From Adiantum capillus-veneris (Eukaryota > Streptophyta > Polypodiopsida > Polypodiales > Pteridaceae), in NCBI GenBank assembly GCA_014529385.2, contig CM043967.1, positions 87,411,278 to 87,475,277 of the forward strand: DNA of 64,000 bases, in the 5' to 3' direction. Made by a program: the position numbers and the translations under genes. The notes under the pieces are model-generated. The model saw only the letters and a list, made by a program, of their open reading frames with translations, was not told where the DNA came from and did no database searches. Positions 1-14,109 of this stretch are shown here, in pieces. How positions within the stretch are numbered: position 1 is the stretch's first letter; every line of letters begins with the position of its first letter.

Positions 1-629
1 GGAATGGGGGAACACGCCTAGCACAAACAAAAGTTCAGGGTATTCATAGCACCCCTATCCTCTCAGAAAACACCCTCAAAGAAACACTTAACACTAGGAG
101 ACCACCGCCTGCTCAATTGCCACTGCTCACACACTCTACACACCACCACACAAGATACACCTACTACCACTGCATGTCTCCACCCTTACACACGCACACA
201 GACACTCAATCTTACTCTCTCACTCAAAACACCATCGGTCCGGGGGGGGCACACACATCCACACAGCCGGCACCGAGGAGAAACATGAAAGCAGGAGAAA
301 GAGAAGGGGGGAAGGGGAAACAACGACACGGGAGGCAACTGTGGCTTGATTGCACTTCAGAAAACATATCCACCGGCTTGCAATGCTATCACCATGTCCA
401 TTTTCAAGCAAAAGTTACAAAGGGGATAGCTTGCTTGAAAACTCCACTTTGCACGCTTCAAATGGAACCTCAAAAGGCCGAGAAAAAGCCCCAAAGTTGA
501 TCCATTTTTTACTCTTATAGGGGGGATCTTTAATTTGGGAATTTACAATTTAACTGGTCCACTTGGCACCTATTTTTGGCATCTCCTGGGAAAGAGCGCA
601 CCACTTTGCTCTATCTCTCTCTTCTCTAC

Positions 630-700
630 TCTTTGCACTAGGTGGGTGGGGGGGGGGGGGGGGGGGGGGGGGGCATTAGCGATGTCGCTATTGCCCCCTA
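630..700. repeat. Poly-G tract and LTR hairpin, copy 1
   Basis: A run of about 27 G ends near 673 and is followed by CATTAGCGATGTCGCTATTG and a C-run. TAGCGA and TCGCTA are perfect inverted arms around TG. The G-run and the C-run extend the inverted repeat. The same design recurs at 995-1041 and in the LTRs near 3470, 14150 and 48660. Confidence 0.7.
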
Positions 701-994
701 GCTCTTTTATTTTTTTATTTTTTCACTTTCATCTTTTACCCCCTTTAGGCTTACCTTATATTGCTCAATTTTGACTTTGACTCTTTCCCTCTATCCATCC
801 GACTCCTCCTCTAGCTCCTCTTTCCTTAGCCCTCCCTTTTGCCCATGCTTTGGTTTGTCCTGCCCCAAATGGTCCTTCGGAATTTTTCTCATCTCCACTT
901 GGCCTTCACTTTGGCCGGCCTTGGCTTTGCTTTGCACCATTTGACATCCATCCGGGTCTTCCTCTCTCTCTGTTGTGGGACTCGCTTCTTACTA

Positions 995-1041
995 GAGGGG
1001 AGGAGGCAATAGCGATGTCACTATTGCCCCCTCCTCTCCCC
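995..1041. repeat. LTR hairpin, copy 2
   Basis: GAGGGGAGGAGGCAATAG is followed by CGATGTCA and then CTATTGCCCCCTCCTCTCCC. The arms pair over about 17-18 bases with one or two bulges. It is the clearest copy of the hairpin conserved across the LTRs of this window. Confidence 0.7.
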
Positions 1042-2230
1042 TTCAAAATTTCGGGCCTCTAAGCGCCACGGCACCATCCCCCACTAGGGGTGCCGCCTCA
1101 TAACCACCAACTCGCCGCCCGCACGGGCGCGCGCCTCCTTGCCGGCCAAAATCCGCCGCGGAACGCCGAACGCAACGCCCGTGGCGCCACCTGCACTCAA
1201 CACCATAGCCAAGCTCTCCACACCTCCTTGTACACCAAATGGGCCTCACGCCCCTGATTATATACTGCACAATCATGCCTCCGTCTTGCGCATATGGGGT
1301 TTGTCCCGGTGCCACGTGGCGGTCCCTGGTTTAAGCGGCCTTCAAGCCCTCACAAAACCCACCTTCTAAACTAAAAAAAAAACCTCAGTTTTACTTGCAT
1401 TGGGTACTCCGCTTTGCCTTGCCTAGCTGGCCTATGCACCGCTCGTCAAACCCAACGAATAGAGCCGGTTCCTGACTTCAAATTTCCCCATGCTCACTGC
1501 ACTCCGAGTCCCCGGGCTCGCGATTTGAGGTGGCAAAAAAAAGGCAAAAAGCATATGCCACTTTGCTCTTGGCATTACCTCCGGACCTCACCTTGCCGCA
1601 TCTAGCTGATCGAGTATCCGATCGATGCACCATCGATTCGTGGTGTCTTCACATGATGCACACTTTCACTAAGAACCTTGGCGAGGCTGAAAAGACACCA
1701 GATGGCACACCATTCAATGCAACCAAGTGGGCTCAGACCCGGCCCCCGAAAAATCTTCAACTAACCATATCTTGCTATCCAGAGCTCTGATTTGCGATCC
1801 GAGAAGTCAGGCATGCTCCACAACTCGAGCTCTACACATGTATACACTGACATCAGCCTAGGCCACCTGTCCCCAGCTGCCCTATCCGTCGGGGATCTGC
1901 AACATACTAGTTTCCTTAAACTGCAATATCTTGAGCACCGGGGGTCCGTTTGACGAGCCGTCTGGATCGGATTCTAGAGCACGCTGAACTCTGCATTCTA
2001 GAGCTTTGACTAGGCACTTCCGACATCTCGATTTTCCATCCTATTTGAACCATTCCGCAGGACCTTTGTCCTAAAAAGCCGCATTAGATATACATTCCCG
2101 CTACCCTTTGGCTGCCTAGGGCCTTCGCACCTGCCGTAGCCTTCTGCACTACACTCGACTACACCCTTTGCCCGGCATAGACCACCTGCTAGCTTCGACC
2201 AACTTTGGCTACACCAACGTTATAGACTAC

Positions 2231-2468
2231 TTCGTGGTGTGTAGCCATCCAGCTCACTCCAGAAATGAGTAGAAACTAGCCGCTTTTCTCGTGGTGTGCA
2301 TCCACTTGGCTCACTGTAGAGAAGGGTTTTAGGACAATCTTAGATTATTACTCGTGTGGTGTATTAGTCTTTCTCTCACCACAGGAGTGAGTTAGACTTT
2401 AGTGGTCAACTCATGGAGTGCAGTAGGCGTGATGCTTCACCTCTCACTTCAAAGTGACCTATAGGTTT
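2231..2468. repeat. Degenerate tandem repeat, four units of about 60 bp
   Basis: Units start near 2231, 2289, 2351 and 2410 with (T/C)TC(G/A)TGG(T/A)GTG. Each also carries a CTCAC...GAGTGA-like inverted pair, for example CTCACCACAGGAGTGAG near 2374. Identity between units is low, so the array is old. It follows the recognisable LTR. The next 198 bases (2469-2666) hold nothing that I recognise. Confidence 0.5.
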
Positions 2469-2666
2469 CTCAATTTTAGATCAACTCAGATCATTGTTTG
2501 TATCACGTAGAAATGCAAGAGTTCTACTCGTCCAAATAGAGAGTGGAGACATAGATAGTAAATGCCCTCTTCATCTCTGTGTGCCACACTGTTTACTCTT
2601 GTGCTTTGAACTCCAAAGACATATCATTGTTCATCACAAGATGACTTTGTGTTTTCTTGGATGTAG

Positions 2667-4507
<1,841 letters not shown>

Positions 4508-4522
4508 TCCACCCCCTCTAAA
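4508..4522 (-). other. Polypurine tract of the minus-strand gypsy element
   Basis: The minus strand reads TTTAGAGGGGGTGGA immediately before the LTR start TGTCGTGCC. An identical tract precedes the LTR at 34276. This primes plus-strand DNA synthesis in LTR elements. Confidence 0.8.
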
Positions 4523-4551
4523 CTTGCACATCCTCCGGTATGTGCCAATCT

Positions 4552-7500
4552 CTAGAGGTTGCCCAAGCTAACATCTTCATAAAAAATGTCATCTTCATCA
4601 TTTAAATCCTTATCTTCGTCCATATTGAAGTCTTTGTCTGCAAGTTGAAGCTCCTCATTTCTTCTTTTATATAGCTTGACACGCTTACCTGCAATTGGAA
4701 GCTTCAACTGTGTACCATCCATCTCACATAATTTGTAAGTAGCATTAGGAAAAGCATGTTTAATCACATACGGGCCAAATCATCGCTTAACCATCTTCTG
4801 CATAGTTGTGTACTGGTTGTCCAAATTGCTATCATAAACAAGAACCCAATCCCCTTCTTGGATAGCACATGGCCTTAGCCTATGACGCTTGTCAAATGCC
4901 TCCTTAGTTTTCAAACGAGCACTCCTCAATTTCTCCTTTGCAGCTTCTATATCTTTGCTTCTCCATTCTAGCTGTCGAATCCTTGAAGCAAGCAAATCTT
5001 CTCTGCTCATTTCTAAATCCCAAGGAAATATGCTCCATGTAGTCATTTCCTCCTCAAGAGGCATAATAGGATTTTGTCCATACATAAGATCTAATGGCAT
5101 AAAACCTGTAACTGTGCTGTGTGTAGTGTGGTCCGCCCATAAAGCATTAGGATGTAGCCAAGGCCACTCACCAATCCGGCCTTTACATGCCTTAGCCAAT
5201 GCCTTGACAATGGGCGGATGCCCTCTCTCACTTTTACCATTCCCTTCAGGATTGTATGCAGTAGTGAGTGTTAATTTTACACCCATATGAGAAAAACAAT
5301 CTTTGTCTTTGTGAGCATCTAGCTCTCCTCTATATGCAATAATTATTCCAACACAATCATATCTATATATCACATCTTCTAGCAAAAATTTGCATACCAT
5401 ACTTGTAGCTTTGGTTCGCAAAGCCGTCCCTTCAACCTGGTTCGTCAAATCTTCCCTAGCAAGCACGATGTATCTCATTTTCCATAATTCTACGGGCATT
5501 GTAATAAAGTCAACTACCCATTTGAAATGCATGCACAATGGATACGTTGGATGTAATCCATTTCGATGCTTTACATTTTAGTACATTTGACATTTAGAAC
5601 AAGTTTCAACAAAGTGCTCCACATCTTTATACATACCCTTCCACCAATATCGTTTTTTGATTTTAGCAAAAGTGCCCCAAACTCCCCTATGTCCTGCCCA
5701 TACCGACCCATGAAATTCTTTAAGTACTTGAATTTGTGTTACCTAATCACAAACAGCTCGCTGAGGGGTTCCTCTACGCTTCTTTGGATGCCGCCATAGA
5801 AACCCGTCCTGCAAGAAATACCCATAAGCTTTCTTTTGAATACGTTTAACTCTTGTTCGGTCCAGTCTTCCTGCTTCTTTACTGTACTCAAATATCTCCC
5901 AATCAGCAACCATTCACCTTCGTACTTGTCCTCGATAAATGACTGTAATTCAAAAACCGTGTTTTTACATTCTACATGCAGTCTTGAAGAGGTAAATAAC
6001 CTCAATTCCACATCTTCAGCTCCAGAAATCATAGTCACTTCATCTTCAAACCTGGCCCTGGATAGCATGTCATCCATCGGATTGTCTTTCCCTACAATAT
6101 GTTGAAACTCAGGATTTAATTACTTAATATATGCTATCCAATGTAGCATGGCTATATCTGGTGTAGAACAACTTGTGATCATCCCAAGTAATGGTAAGAA
6201 ATCTATCTCTACTATTACAGAAGCACCAATAAAGTACTCTTTGTCATACCTTAGGGTAGTTGCTACACCCCAAAGTTCCCTTTTAACCAGTGGATATGCT
6301 CTCTGTCGAGCACTTTACACTTTAGCTCCAAATTTGATAGCATACCTTTGTCCTTGCTCATCATCCTGTCCAATAGCCCACCCAATACATGTAGGACTCG
6401 TGTGAACCGTCACAATAATTGGATTTCCGCTTTTATAGTCCTCCTTCCTTAATGTAGGAGCCTCTTGTAACATCTTCTTCAATTTCCACACAGGTTTCGA
6501 GTGTTCTTCTTTCCAAACAAATATCTGTCCTTTCCTGAGTAACTGGTATAAGACCTCTGCAACATGTGAAAAATGGGGTATCAAGTAGAAAACACATGCA
6601 CCTAAAAATCTTCACACTTCTGTAATTGAACTACATGTCTCCTTCATCCTTTGTATTGCCTCCACTTTAACAGGGCTCAGTCTTCTACCAGATGGTCCAC
6701 ATAAGTGTCCCACAATCAAAACTTCCTTGACCCCAAACATAGACTTTTGGCCTGAGAGTGTAAAGTGGACCTCTTCAAGCCTAGATAATATCCTGTCACA
6801 ATCAACAATATGGTTAGCCACAAAATGTCTGCACCCCCTCTGATATTTGGCTTCATCTTTTTCACCCTCTTCACACCCTTTTATCGGCACATCGTCAATA
6901 AATGGCATGGTGACCTGAGGAATGAAATCCCGTATCACTTTGTTCGTTCCGTTCATCATGTGTGCAAGTTAGTTGCACCCTGTAGCAATGCACACATTCT
7001 TACTAATCCCAAAGGAGTACGCATGGTTGTCGGATCCGTGCTTTGTCTAGCCAGTTGAAATTGATCATAACCTCAATACAAGTTCCCCATAGAATTAATG
7101 GCTCTCCTTGCAAAATCCTTCTTTAACATTTCTTGAAAACATGCTATTTCTTCTTGATTTAAAAATTCAGCATCACCGATTTGTAATTGTTGTAAAGTTT
7201 CTTCAGTAAATGAGTGCCCAATTTTACCTGAATCTCGGAGAATAGACTGCCGAGATGCTTTTTCCATAACGGTGTCACTCTCTTTTGGCAATGGAGTAGC
7301 CATAGGTCTGACCTTCTTTGCCACTGTTTTGTATCTTGTATTCACCTGGATCTCCTCTGCATCCAATTCTGCTTTGAATTAAAAAAGAACGCATACATAT
7401 CTAGAGAGTTTACCTTAACAATCTCAATCTTAGCTTGATCATCGGATTGTATAGTTGCATCGAGTTCCCCCACTGTGTCCACAAATGCATATTATTCAAA

Positions 7501-10113
7501 AATCCCTGAAATTGCTTCATTTGGATCCAATAACTCACATTCTTGAAACATACCTTGGGCATTGCAAACATGTTGCTTCTCCCATTTGCATAAGTCGTTG
7601 AATTTCCTGTAAGATACTGATCTTTTTGAAGATGAACCCAAAACTCTTGAAGAAAAAGCCTCTCTGGAAACACTTGCTGTTAGCGAGAACTTCTCCTTCA
7701 AAGCACCATCGTAGTATTTCTTTACAATGGTACTTGGAAAAAATCCGGGAATCCCCTGTTCTCCTTAAACTCCTTTGTCAAATTTGGCAATAATTGATCC
7801 CTTAAAGTGTCCATGTTCCTAGCATGGTCTACACAAATAGTAAGAAATTGTACTACTTTCTTTCCATTACCCTGGCATATGCAGATCCATCGTCCAAAAC
7901 CTTAGTTTCCATTCGCACCGTAGTAATATAAGGTTGTCCCAATATAATTGGATAAGTTGAGTGCTCTTGTACAAAGAAATTATGTTCATCACTTACATAT
8001 CCTATAGTGACTTTAATATTAGGACATGCACCATACAAATCACCTGATTGTGCATTAGCAGCTCGAATACACCACCCATGTTCGACATCAACGGGCCACT
8101 TCCCTTTTGAATATAATCTCTTTGACATAAGATTTACTTCTAAACCTTGGTCTACCAATGCAACAACCGGCTCGTCCGAATTGCCTATCTTCACCAAAGT
8201 TTCAGTAGTAGCTCTGGCCTAATGATTATACGTAAAATGGCTTCGAGGTACTTCTTCACAATACTCATCCTCATGAAATCTGATATGCTTTACCTGCCTC
8301 AAAAACTCGTTGTCAACTATGCTTCCCCATTCATCATTCCCGAATTCTTCTTCATTAACACTGCTCAATATGGCTTCAATTTGTTTGTAAATGCTCTGCA
8401 CTCCCTGTGTCCTGGTTGGATCATTCCCGGGCCCGTATAGTGTTTGACACTTCCTCTTCATAAGATCAATGATGCTGTCATGAAATTCCCGCTTTGCAAT
8501 ACCCAGGATCTCTCCTAGGGTAAATTCCACCCGACTGTTTAGAATTGGCTCCTCAAGTACCCTCTTAACATCAGTTGCCCATTCAATATCAGACCTTAGT
8601 TTATATGATGGGCCTCGAGCTTTCCCTGCTTTCTTCTCCTTCTCCGCTTTATCCATTGAAACACCAGGTGGGGTAGGAGCCACACCTGAGCTTGATTCTT
8701 TTTCCTTTTGTAGTGTTGACCTAGGCGCCTTCAATTCCTGCCAAATCCTCTTCCCTTTTCCGCTTTTCTTCGACAAAAGCCTGATTGTTTTGAGACTTTG
8801 CTATATATGCGTATACCAAGAGGGAGTCGACAGGATCCTCCCACCCATTAGTCTTTTTAATGCATTTTCCCACTTGACCTAGTTGCTGATATCCAACCTT
8901 CCCCTTTCTTGCCGTTGTCATAGCATATGGCCAGAGAATTCCCTTTTTGTGGGAACCTTCAATTGTTTTTCCTGTAAGTTGCTTTCAATTTGCACTCCAT
9001 AAGTCAATGCCTCACTTACACTGACATGATGTTCTTGCAGCATTTCTTCCATACTCTTCCTCATCCCTCCTTTCCCATATTTGGTCTTTAAGGGCAAACC
9101 TGTCTCCCGAAGATGTATTAACCCATCCTTCCAGAAAATCACGTCTTTACGCTTGAATTCCGCAAATTCATCACACTCACTCCTTATATGATCAAGACTG
9201 TCGCACCACATGCAATTTTGATGACCATTTCCTCTCTACTGCCCGCCTTGTTTTGATCGAGCTGCTGAACCTTTTTCTTCCAGCTTTACTGCCTGCAAAT
9301 TAATATTTGACTCCTAGATGCCCCTCACAAGCTCGTTTATGAAAGACTCCTCTAGCTTCGAGGCCTTCTCCTTTAATAGCACAGGGACCTCTTCCACTTT
9401 GTCTTCCATGTCGGTAGTCATCCCGACTAATTTGTCCAGCCTTTTCTGTCACTTCACCACCATATTGATAGCTTCAATCACTTCTTTCCAATCTGATTTC
9501 AGCCCTAATTCCCCTGCTAGATCCTCAAGGAGATCCACTAAGCTCTTTTGCAGTTTTAAGTCTGCAGCTTGCACAAACAATTTTACCTTTTTAGAATTCA
9601 AAACGGTACGCTCGGTAGCAGATAACTGACGAAATATTTTCTCAAATTTCCGTAGTAGCTCAGGTGCAGAAAGCCCCTTATTGCGGTGTTGCATTCACTT
9701 CAGAAAGATTTTCTTTGTAACACACTCCTTATCTTCAAGAAAGTATTCGTCTTGAGAGCTTGTTTGAACTCCGCCCAGGTTTCCCCATGCGCAGTCCGAA
9801 GCTCCTCAACCCATGTCCATAGTTCACGCACGACTACCAACACAAAATTTTCCGCTACAGCTTGTTCATATGCTCCTTTTTCCATAGCCTGTTCATACAA
9901 TTGACAGAATTTAGTAACATCACGGCCTTCAACCCACCCCACTTTATCTGTCACTTTTTGACTAGCTTCACGAATCCGTGCTTCCATTTCTCTTCCTGAG
10001 CTTTGAGTCATCATCTGCTGATGGTGCAGATGTTTTTGATGCATAAGCGCAAAAAATTGTTGCATCAATTGCTGCATCCCATTATCTTGGCCTGTCGACA
10101 TGGCTGGCTCCAT
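4552..10113 (-). pseudogene. Decayed Ty3/gypsy gag-pol (DQG-protease lineage)
   Basis: Reading right to left, fragments in changing frames give a full gypsy order. The gag N-terminus is at 10113-9449. A zinc knuckle CMWCDSLDHIRSEC lies near 9190. The protease at 8197-7853 has VALVDQG and a later IILGQPYI. RT lies around 7070-6600 with MPFIDD. RNase H is near 6500-6060 with VTVHTS. Integrase covers roughly 5640-4780 with NPEGNGKSERGH, and the C-terminal domain ends near 4552. Stops and frameshifts occur throughout, and an RT stretch around 7070 is shortened. It is the same family as the copy at 34287-39517 and supplies the gag N-terminus that the other copy lacks. It cannot encode working proteins as it stands. 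Confidence 0.85.
7737..7743 (-). other. Candidate -1 ribosomal slippery heptamer (T TTT TTC)
   Basis: On the minus strand, the gag-protease frame reads GAT TTT TTC CAA GTA CCA TTG TAA. T TTT TTC fits X XXY YYZ, five codons before the stop. The pol frame lies at -1. The position corresponds to 37871-37877 in the other copy. Confidence 0.5.
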
Positions 10114-10127
10114 CTACCCCGGTCTGA

Positions 10128-10145
10128 TTCACGTCGGGTTCACCA
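10128..10145 (-). other. Primer-binding site, tRNA-Trp-like
   Basis: The minus strand reads TGGTGAACCCGACGTGAA, three bases after the LTR end CCAACA. Its complement resembles the 3' end of plant tRNA-Trp as I remember it. The assignment should be checked against a tRNA set, but the position and the TGG start are as expected. Confidence 0.7.
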
Positions 10146-10810
10146 AATTGTTGGAGTGCGCGGTTCTCCAGGGGTTGACTGGTAAAGCACCGGGCCTCTG
10201 GCTGTAGATAGGAGCTTAGCAAGCATTCAAACTAGGATAGTAGAGTGCAGTTAGATGTAATCAATAGGTTAATACATACAATACTGAATATTCAGGAGAG
10301 TAGAGAGAGAAGACTACAAATAAGAACAATATGTATTGATATGATGAAGAAACAAAGGTATTGAACTCAAGGGTTGTGGTACAACAGATACACTGTAAGA
10401 ATTCTAGCAGCTCTTTTACAATCCAATTGCATACGCCCGCCTGGTATGCCTTTCGAATTGCAACCCTCGCCTCATAATTCTTCCCCAAGCTGTCCCACCA
10501 TTCCCCTTCCTTGTGCTCTGGCTTCTCTAATTGCTCCCCAGCAGAACGACTCCCTACTGCTCTCCCCAAAAATTATTGAAAAGTGACCCCTCCCAAAAGA
10601 ACCAACCCAACCCTTGTTTAGTGCAAAATACCCCTTTTATAGAGGTCTAAGTCTCCCCCCCAAAAAAGAAAAAAATGGAGTTCACTAACCCATGCACTTC
10701 TCTTTGAGCTCCTTTTAGAATTAGCTTTACATTGCTTGCACTTTTCATATTCCACTTCTGGTAACTCTTTGCATGGTGCACACATGGCTTTGTCCACCCG
10801 CTTTGGCCGC

Positions 10811-10815
10811 CCAAT
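10811..10815. other. Target-site duplication CCAAT, left copy
   Basis: CCAAT precedes the nested element at 10816 and recurs at 13855-13859 right after it. The unfilled LTR near 3160 has a single GCCCAATCTCC. Confidence 0.92.
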
Positions 10816-10970
10816 TGTTGAGCTATATATAGTATCTCTATAAATAGCACCGTGATCCCCTCTATATAAACGCATCTCGTGTGATCAGTAGACACACTTT
10901 GGGGCTTGTATATGTTGGTGTCATCTCTCTCTCCTCTCATCTACATGCGCTTTCTCCCTCCGGTTCAACA
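10816..10970 (+). repeat. 5' LTR of the nested element
   Basis: 155 bp. It carries TATATATAG/TCTATAAATAG stretches and CTCTATATAAACGC, the latter a likely TATA box. It ends CGGTTCAACA. Confidence 0.9.
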
Positions 10971-10983
10971 TGGTGTCAGAGCC
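10971..10983 (+). other. Primer-binding site, initiator tRNA-Met type
   Basis: TGGTGTCAGAGCC directly follows the LTR. It differs at one base from the common plant motif TGGTATCAGAGC, complementary to the 3' end of tRNA-iMet. Confidence 0.88.
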
Positions 10984-12750
10984 ATCCTTCCAAGGCAAGG
11001 TTCGATGTGCAAGACATCTAAGGCAAGGCGTGATGCCCGGTGATGTTGTGCGCAACACAAGGCTTTTGGCCTTCCAAGGTAGAGTTTTGAACAAGGAAAG
11101 GGTTGATGACTCTGACGAAACTTTGCGACACAGCAATCGTCGCAACACAGAATCAAAGATAAGTCATGTGTTTTTTGTTTGTTCTAAAAGTTCTTTTTTT
11201 TTCGATGACTGTGATGAAGCTTCGCAACAAAACAAAGGCAGTTCTACGTCAAGCTTTTTGATGCTCGTAATAGCTAGCTATGGTCATGCTTGTATTTTGC
11301 TTAAAATAACATGATGTTTTTTATGGGGCGACCTGCTCGAGGCAGTTCTACGTCAATCTGCCTTGCTTTTAGATGCTCATAATAGCTAGCTGGTGTTTTT
11401 GGGAGACTTGCTGCAGAGGTTGACATGGCTTACAAGTAGCAATCTTACGCTAATATATATGAGGATGGGTCCTAGACAATTGCAACAGGGTTTACGTTTC
11501 AATAGAGAGAAAGAGAAACAGCTTGAGTTGGATCATGCAAGGTGAAGCACGCAAGCATGGATCAGTTGAAGCGGTAGAGGTGTAAGACGGTGAAAGTAGA
11601 GAAGCAATCAGGTGCATACAATTGCAACAAGGTTGACATTTCAGTAGAGGGGCTAGGCTACGCCATGGATTTATAGATTGCATTTGGTTTATGTAGCTGA
11701 CGCAGCATATTGTGCTGTCTTCGCCACAACTGCTAGTCCCGGGCGACGCTTTAGACAACTTGCTGTGTACTACAAACTGCATGCTCATAAAACGTAGGGC
11801 TTGATTGGTCTTCCTGAGAGAGGCGGCTATTTTATACGGGTGATTTTTAACTGTGGTGCTATTTTAATGATGAGCAGTGGCGAGAGTCTGCTAATTAGTG
11901 ACAGCGCAGACAACGACATGCGCGCCTACAACTGGACCAGTGATAGATAGAATTGGTGAAGACGGGGACCAATTCGCGTGGCGATTGAGACGCATGCAGC
12001 ATCTTGGGATTCATCAGGATCAGGATTGCAAGTGTATGGAGCAAGCCATATTGCATTTTCAACTTCATATCTTGCATTTTCATCCATCTTCCATTTGCAG
12101 CCTGATGTATTACAGGCATATAAGGATATGTTTAGTGCTCATTCATGGGCACAAAAACAACAATTGTACATGGTGATGGAAACGATCACCTTGTTGAGGT
12201 TTTGTAGTGAATCAATTAGAGCCAGGGTCCGAGGGCAGTATCAAATTCAAGCTGGCGATAATCTAGCCAGCTGAATCCTAGTGGTCCACATAGATTTTTA
12301 GAAAAGCTTTTGTTTCTTAATGCTGAGCAGTCCTCATGAGACTACTAGTCTAAAGATGACTATACTTTGGTCAAATGATATCAGGGTTACACTAATCGAT
12401 GCGTAACCCTAATCGATGCGATTTATGACATGCATGCTACTAACGTCTACACGTCTTTATTTTTATGACCACGTCGTAGTCATGGTGTGTCGCGCTTTTC
12501 ACCCTCTGCAGACCACCATATCAATTTCAAAAATACATTTGTTAATGATATGCATAAGTACGTCCAATGTCATATTTACGTCTTCATGTCTATCACTGAC
12601 GTAAAAACGAAAAGGCTTACCTGTATTTTCATTTTTTTCATTGATCATGGCTTTGGTTCTTGATACATACAATATTTCACGTGATTTTACAAAGCAGTTA
12701 TCTATTGACCACTCATTGTCTTGAGATTTTGCAGATTTTGCACAAAACTA

Positions 12751-13180
12751 GCGTCTATATACGTTGCCATGGTAAGTAAATCCATGATGGCAATTACTAT
12801 TTTATTGTTTTTATTGTCTTGAGGTTTTGCAAATTTTGCACAGAACTAGCGTCTACGTTGCCATGGTACATAAAGCCATGATGGCGATTACTATATTATA
12901 GTTTTTTTTTGAAGAAAGAGTCTCTGATGCCATGGTATGTAAATCCATGATGTTTATTCCCATCTCAAAGTTTTTTGTAAGCGTCTCTAATGACATGGTA
13001 CGTAAAGCCATGATGATGATTACTATTTTACAATTTTATTTGATTTGAACAAAACGTCTCTGATGCCATGGTACGTAGAACCATGATGATTGCTATTTTA
13101 AAGATTTTATGAGCGTCTCTTATGCCATGGTGAATACCATGATGCTATGATAAGTAAAGCCATCATGATGACAACTATTA
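12751..13180. repeat. Tandem repeat of a CATGGT...ACCATG hairpin unit
   Basis: At least six units begin GCGTCT or GTCT near 12751, 12850, 12920, 12981, 13055 and 13113, spaced 61-99 bp. Each holds GCCATGGTAnGTAAAnCCATGATG-like text, in which CATGGT and a later ACCATG or GCCATG pair around 6-8 bases. The clearest is CATGGTACGTAGAACCATG near 13068. The region from 10984 to 12750 holds no repeat or gene that I can name. Confidence 0.75.
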
Positions 13181-13689
13181 GCTATTGAGATCTTGGGGAC
13201 CCCATTATGTTCATACATCTCAGCTTTGTATATATGTGCACACATATGATTAAATTGATATTACATTTGTTTCTATGTCATTTGCACATGTGATTGCATC
13301 GGCATCATGTTTGTTTCTATGTCGTCTCCACAGCAACGTCGCAAACCATCGGTAAGAACAATGTGATGCGGTTATTTCTAGCCTTCACGTCTCGATATGT
13401 TTCTTGAGTTGATATTGTTTACAGGATGAAAGTCACATCGAGCAATGTGTGTAGAGGTTGAAAGATATTCAAGCTGCTCAAAGATATTGAAGAATTTGCA
13501 TCAATTGAACTGCATATATTGTTAAAGACCCTTGAAAGGGCACATTGTAAAACAGGAGTGATGTAGCTCCTTTGAATATTGTAAATGTATATTTAAAAAA
13601 TTTTAATATAACGGTGGGTATATATAGAGCTGTGGGTTTTTCCCTTGAGCCCCCAAGGGTTTTTTCATCCACAGTTAGGGACCTTCAGT

Positions 13690-13699
13690 TGAGTGGGGA
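13690..13699 (+). other. Polypurine tract of the nested element
   Basis: TGAGTGGGGA sits immediately before the 3' LTR start TGTTGAG. Confidence 0.8.
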
Positions 13700-13854
13700 T
13701 GTTGAGCTATATATAGTATCTCTATATATAGCACCCTGGTCCCCTCTATATAAACGCATCTCCTGTGATCAGTAGACACACTTTGGGGCTTGTATATGTT
13801 GGTGTCATCTCTCTCTCCTCTCATCTACATGCTCTTTCTCCCTCCGGTTCAACA
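13700..13854 (+). repeat. 3' LTR of the nested element
   Basis: 155 bp, about 97 percent identical by eye to the 5' LTR (differences at TAAATAG/TATATAG, CGTGAT/CCTGGT, CTCG/CTCC and GCG/GCT). Confidence 0.9.
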
Positions 13855-13859
13855 CCAAT
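13855..13859. other. Target-site duplication CCAAT, right copy
   Basis: It follows the 3' LTR end AACA and continues into CTCCTTTATCCTTTGGG, the host LTR sequence. Confidence 0.92.
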
Positions 13860-14006
13860 CTCCTTTATCCTTTGGGAAAGACCTTTTTTCTCTCTTGCTC
13901 TCTTTTTCTCCACCTCTTGCTTCTTTGCCTTGGTGGCGGGTAGGATAGGCCCTTGAGCTTCCTTTGGAACTGGCTGTTGAACCCTTCCCTTCACTGGCCT
14001 TGGGTC

Positions 14007-14109
<103 letters not shown>

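Larger units (their letters stand above)
1..2230 (-). mobile_element. Old LTR of the gag-only element family, cut by the window edge
   Basis: This stretch has no credible coding sequence. It aligns by eye with the LTRs starting at 47801 and 51960. The start matches from about LTR base 9 (GGAATnGGGGAACAC). The middle shares the G-rich/C-rich hairpin block with 48620-48700. Positions 1780-2010 share the block describing Trp-poor, pyrimidine-rich text also found at 49480-49690. The shared GGCTACACCAACGT near 2209 matches GGCTGTACCAACGT at 52827. Divergence is high, so this is an old copy. Orientation is inferred from the gag gene that accompanies the 47.8-52.8 kb copy on the minus strand. The right end is not defined. 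Confidence 0.6.
10816..13854 (+). mobile_element. Nested non-autonomous LTR element (TRIM/LARD-like, 3039 bp)
   Basis: Two direct 155-bp LTRs (10816-10970 and 13700-13854) differ at about five positions. They start TGTTGAG and end TTCAACA. A tRNA-iMet-type PBS follows the first, a purine tract precedes the second, and CCAAT flanks both ends. The interior shows no gag, protease, RT or integrase. The longest open frame there (11978-12274, 98 residues) is not recognised. The element therefore probably moved with proteins of a copia-type partner. The LTR size is TRIM-like, but the 2.7-kb interior is longer than typical TRIMs. Confidence 0.9.

Noticed and set aside
11978-12274. Captured host gene in the nested element
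   Set aside because: Only a 98-codon frame with no domain or splice evidence.
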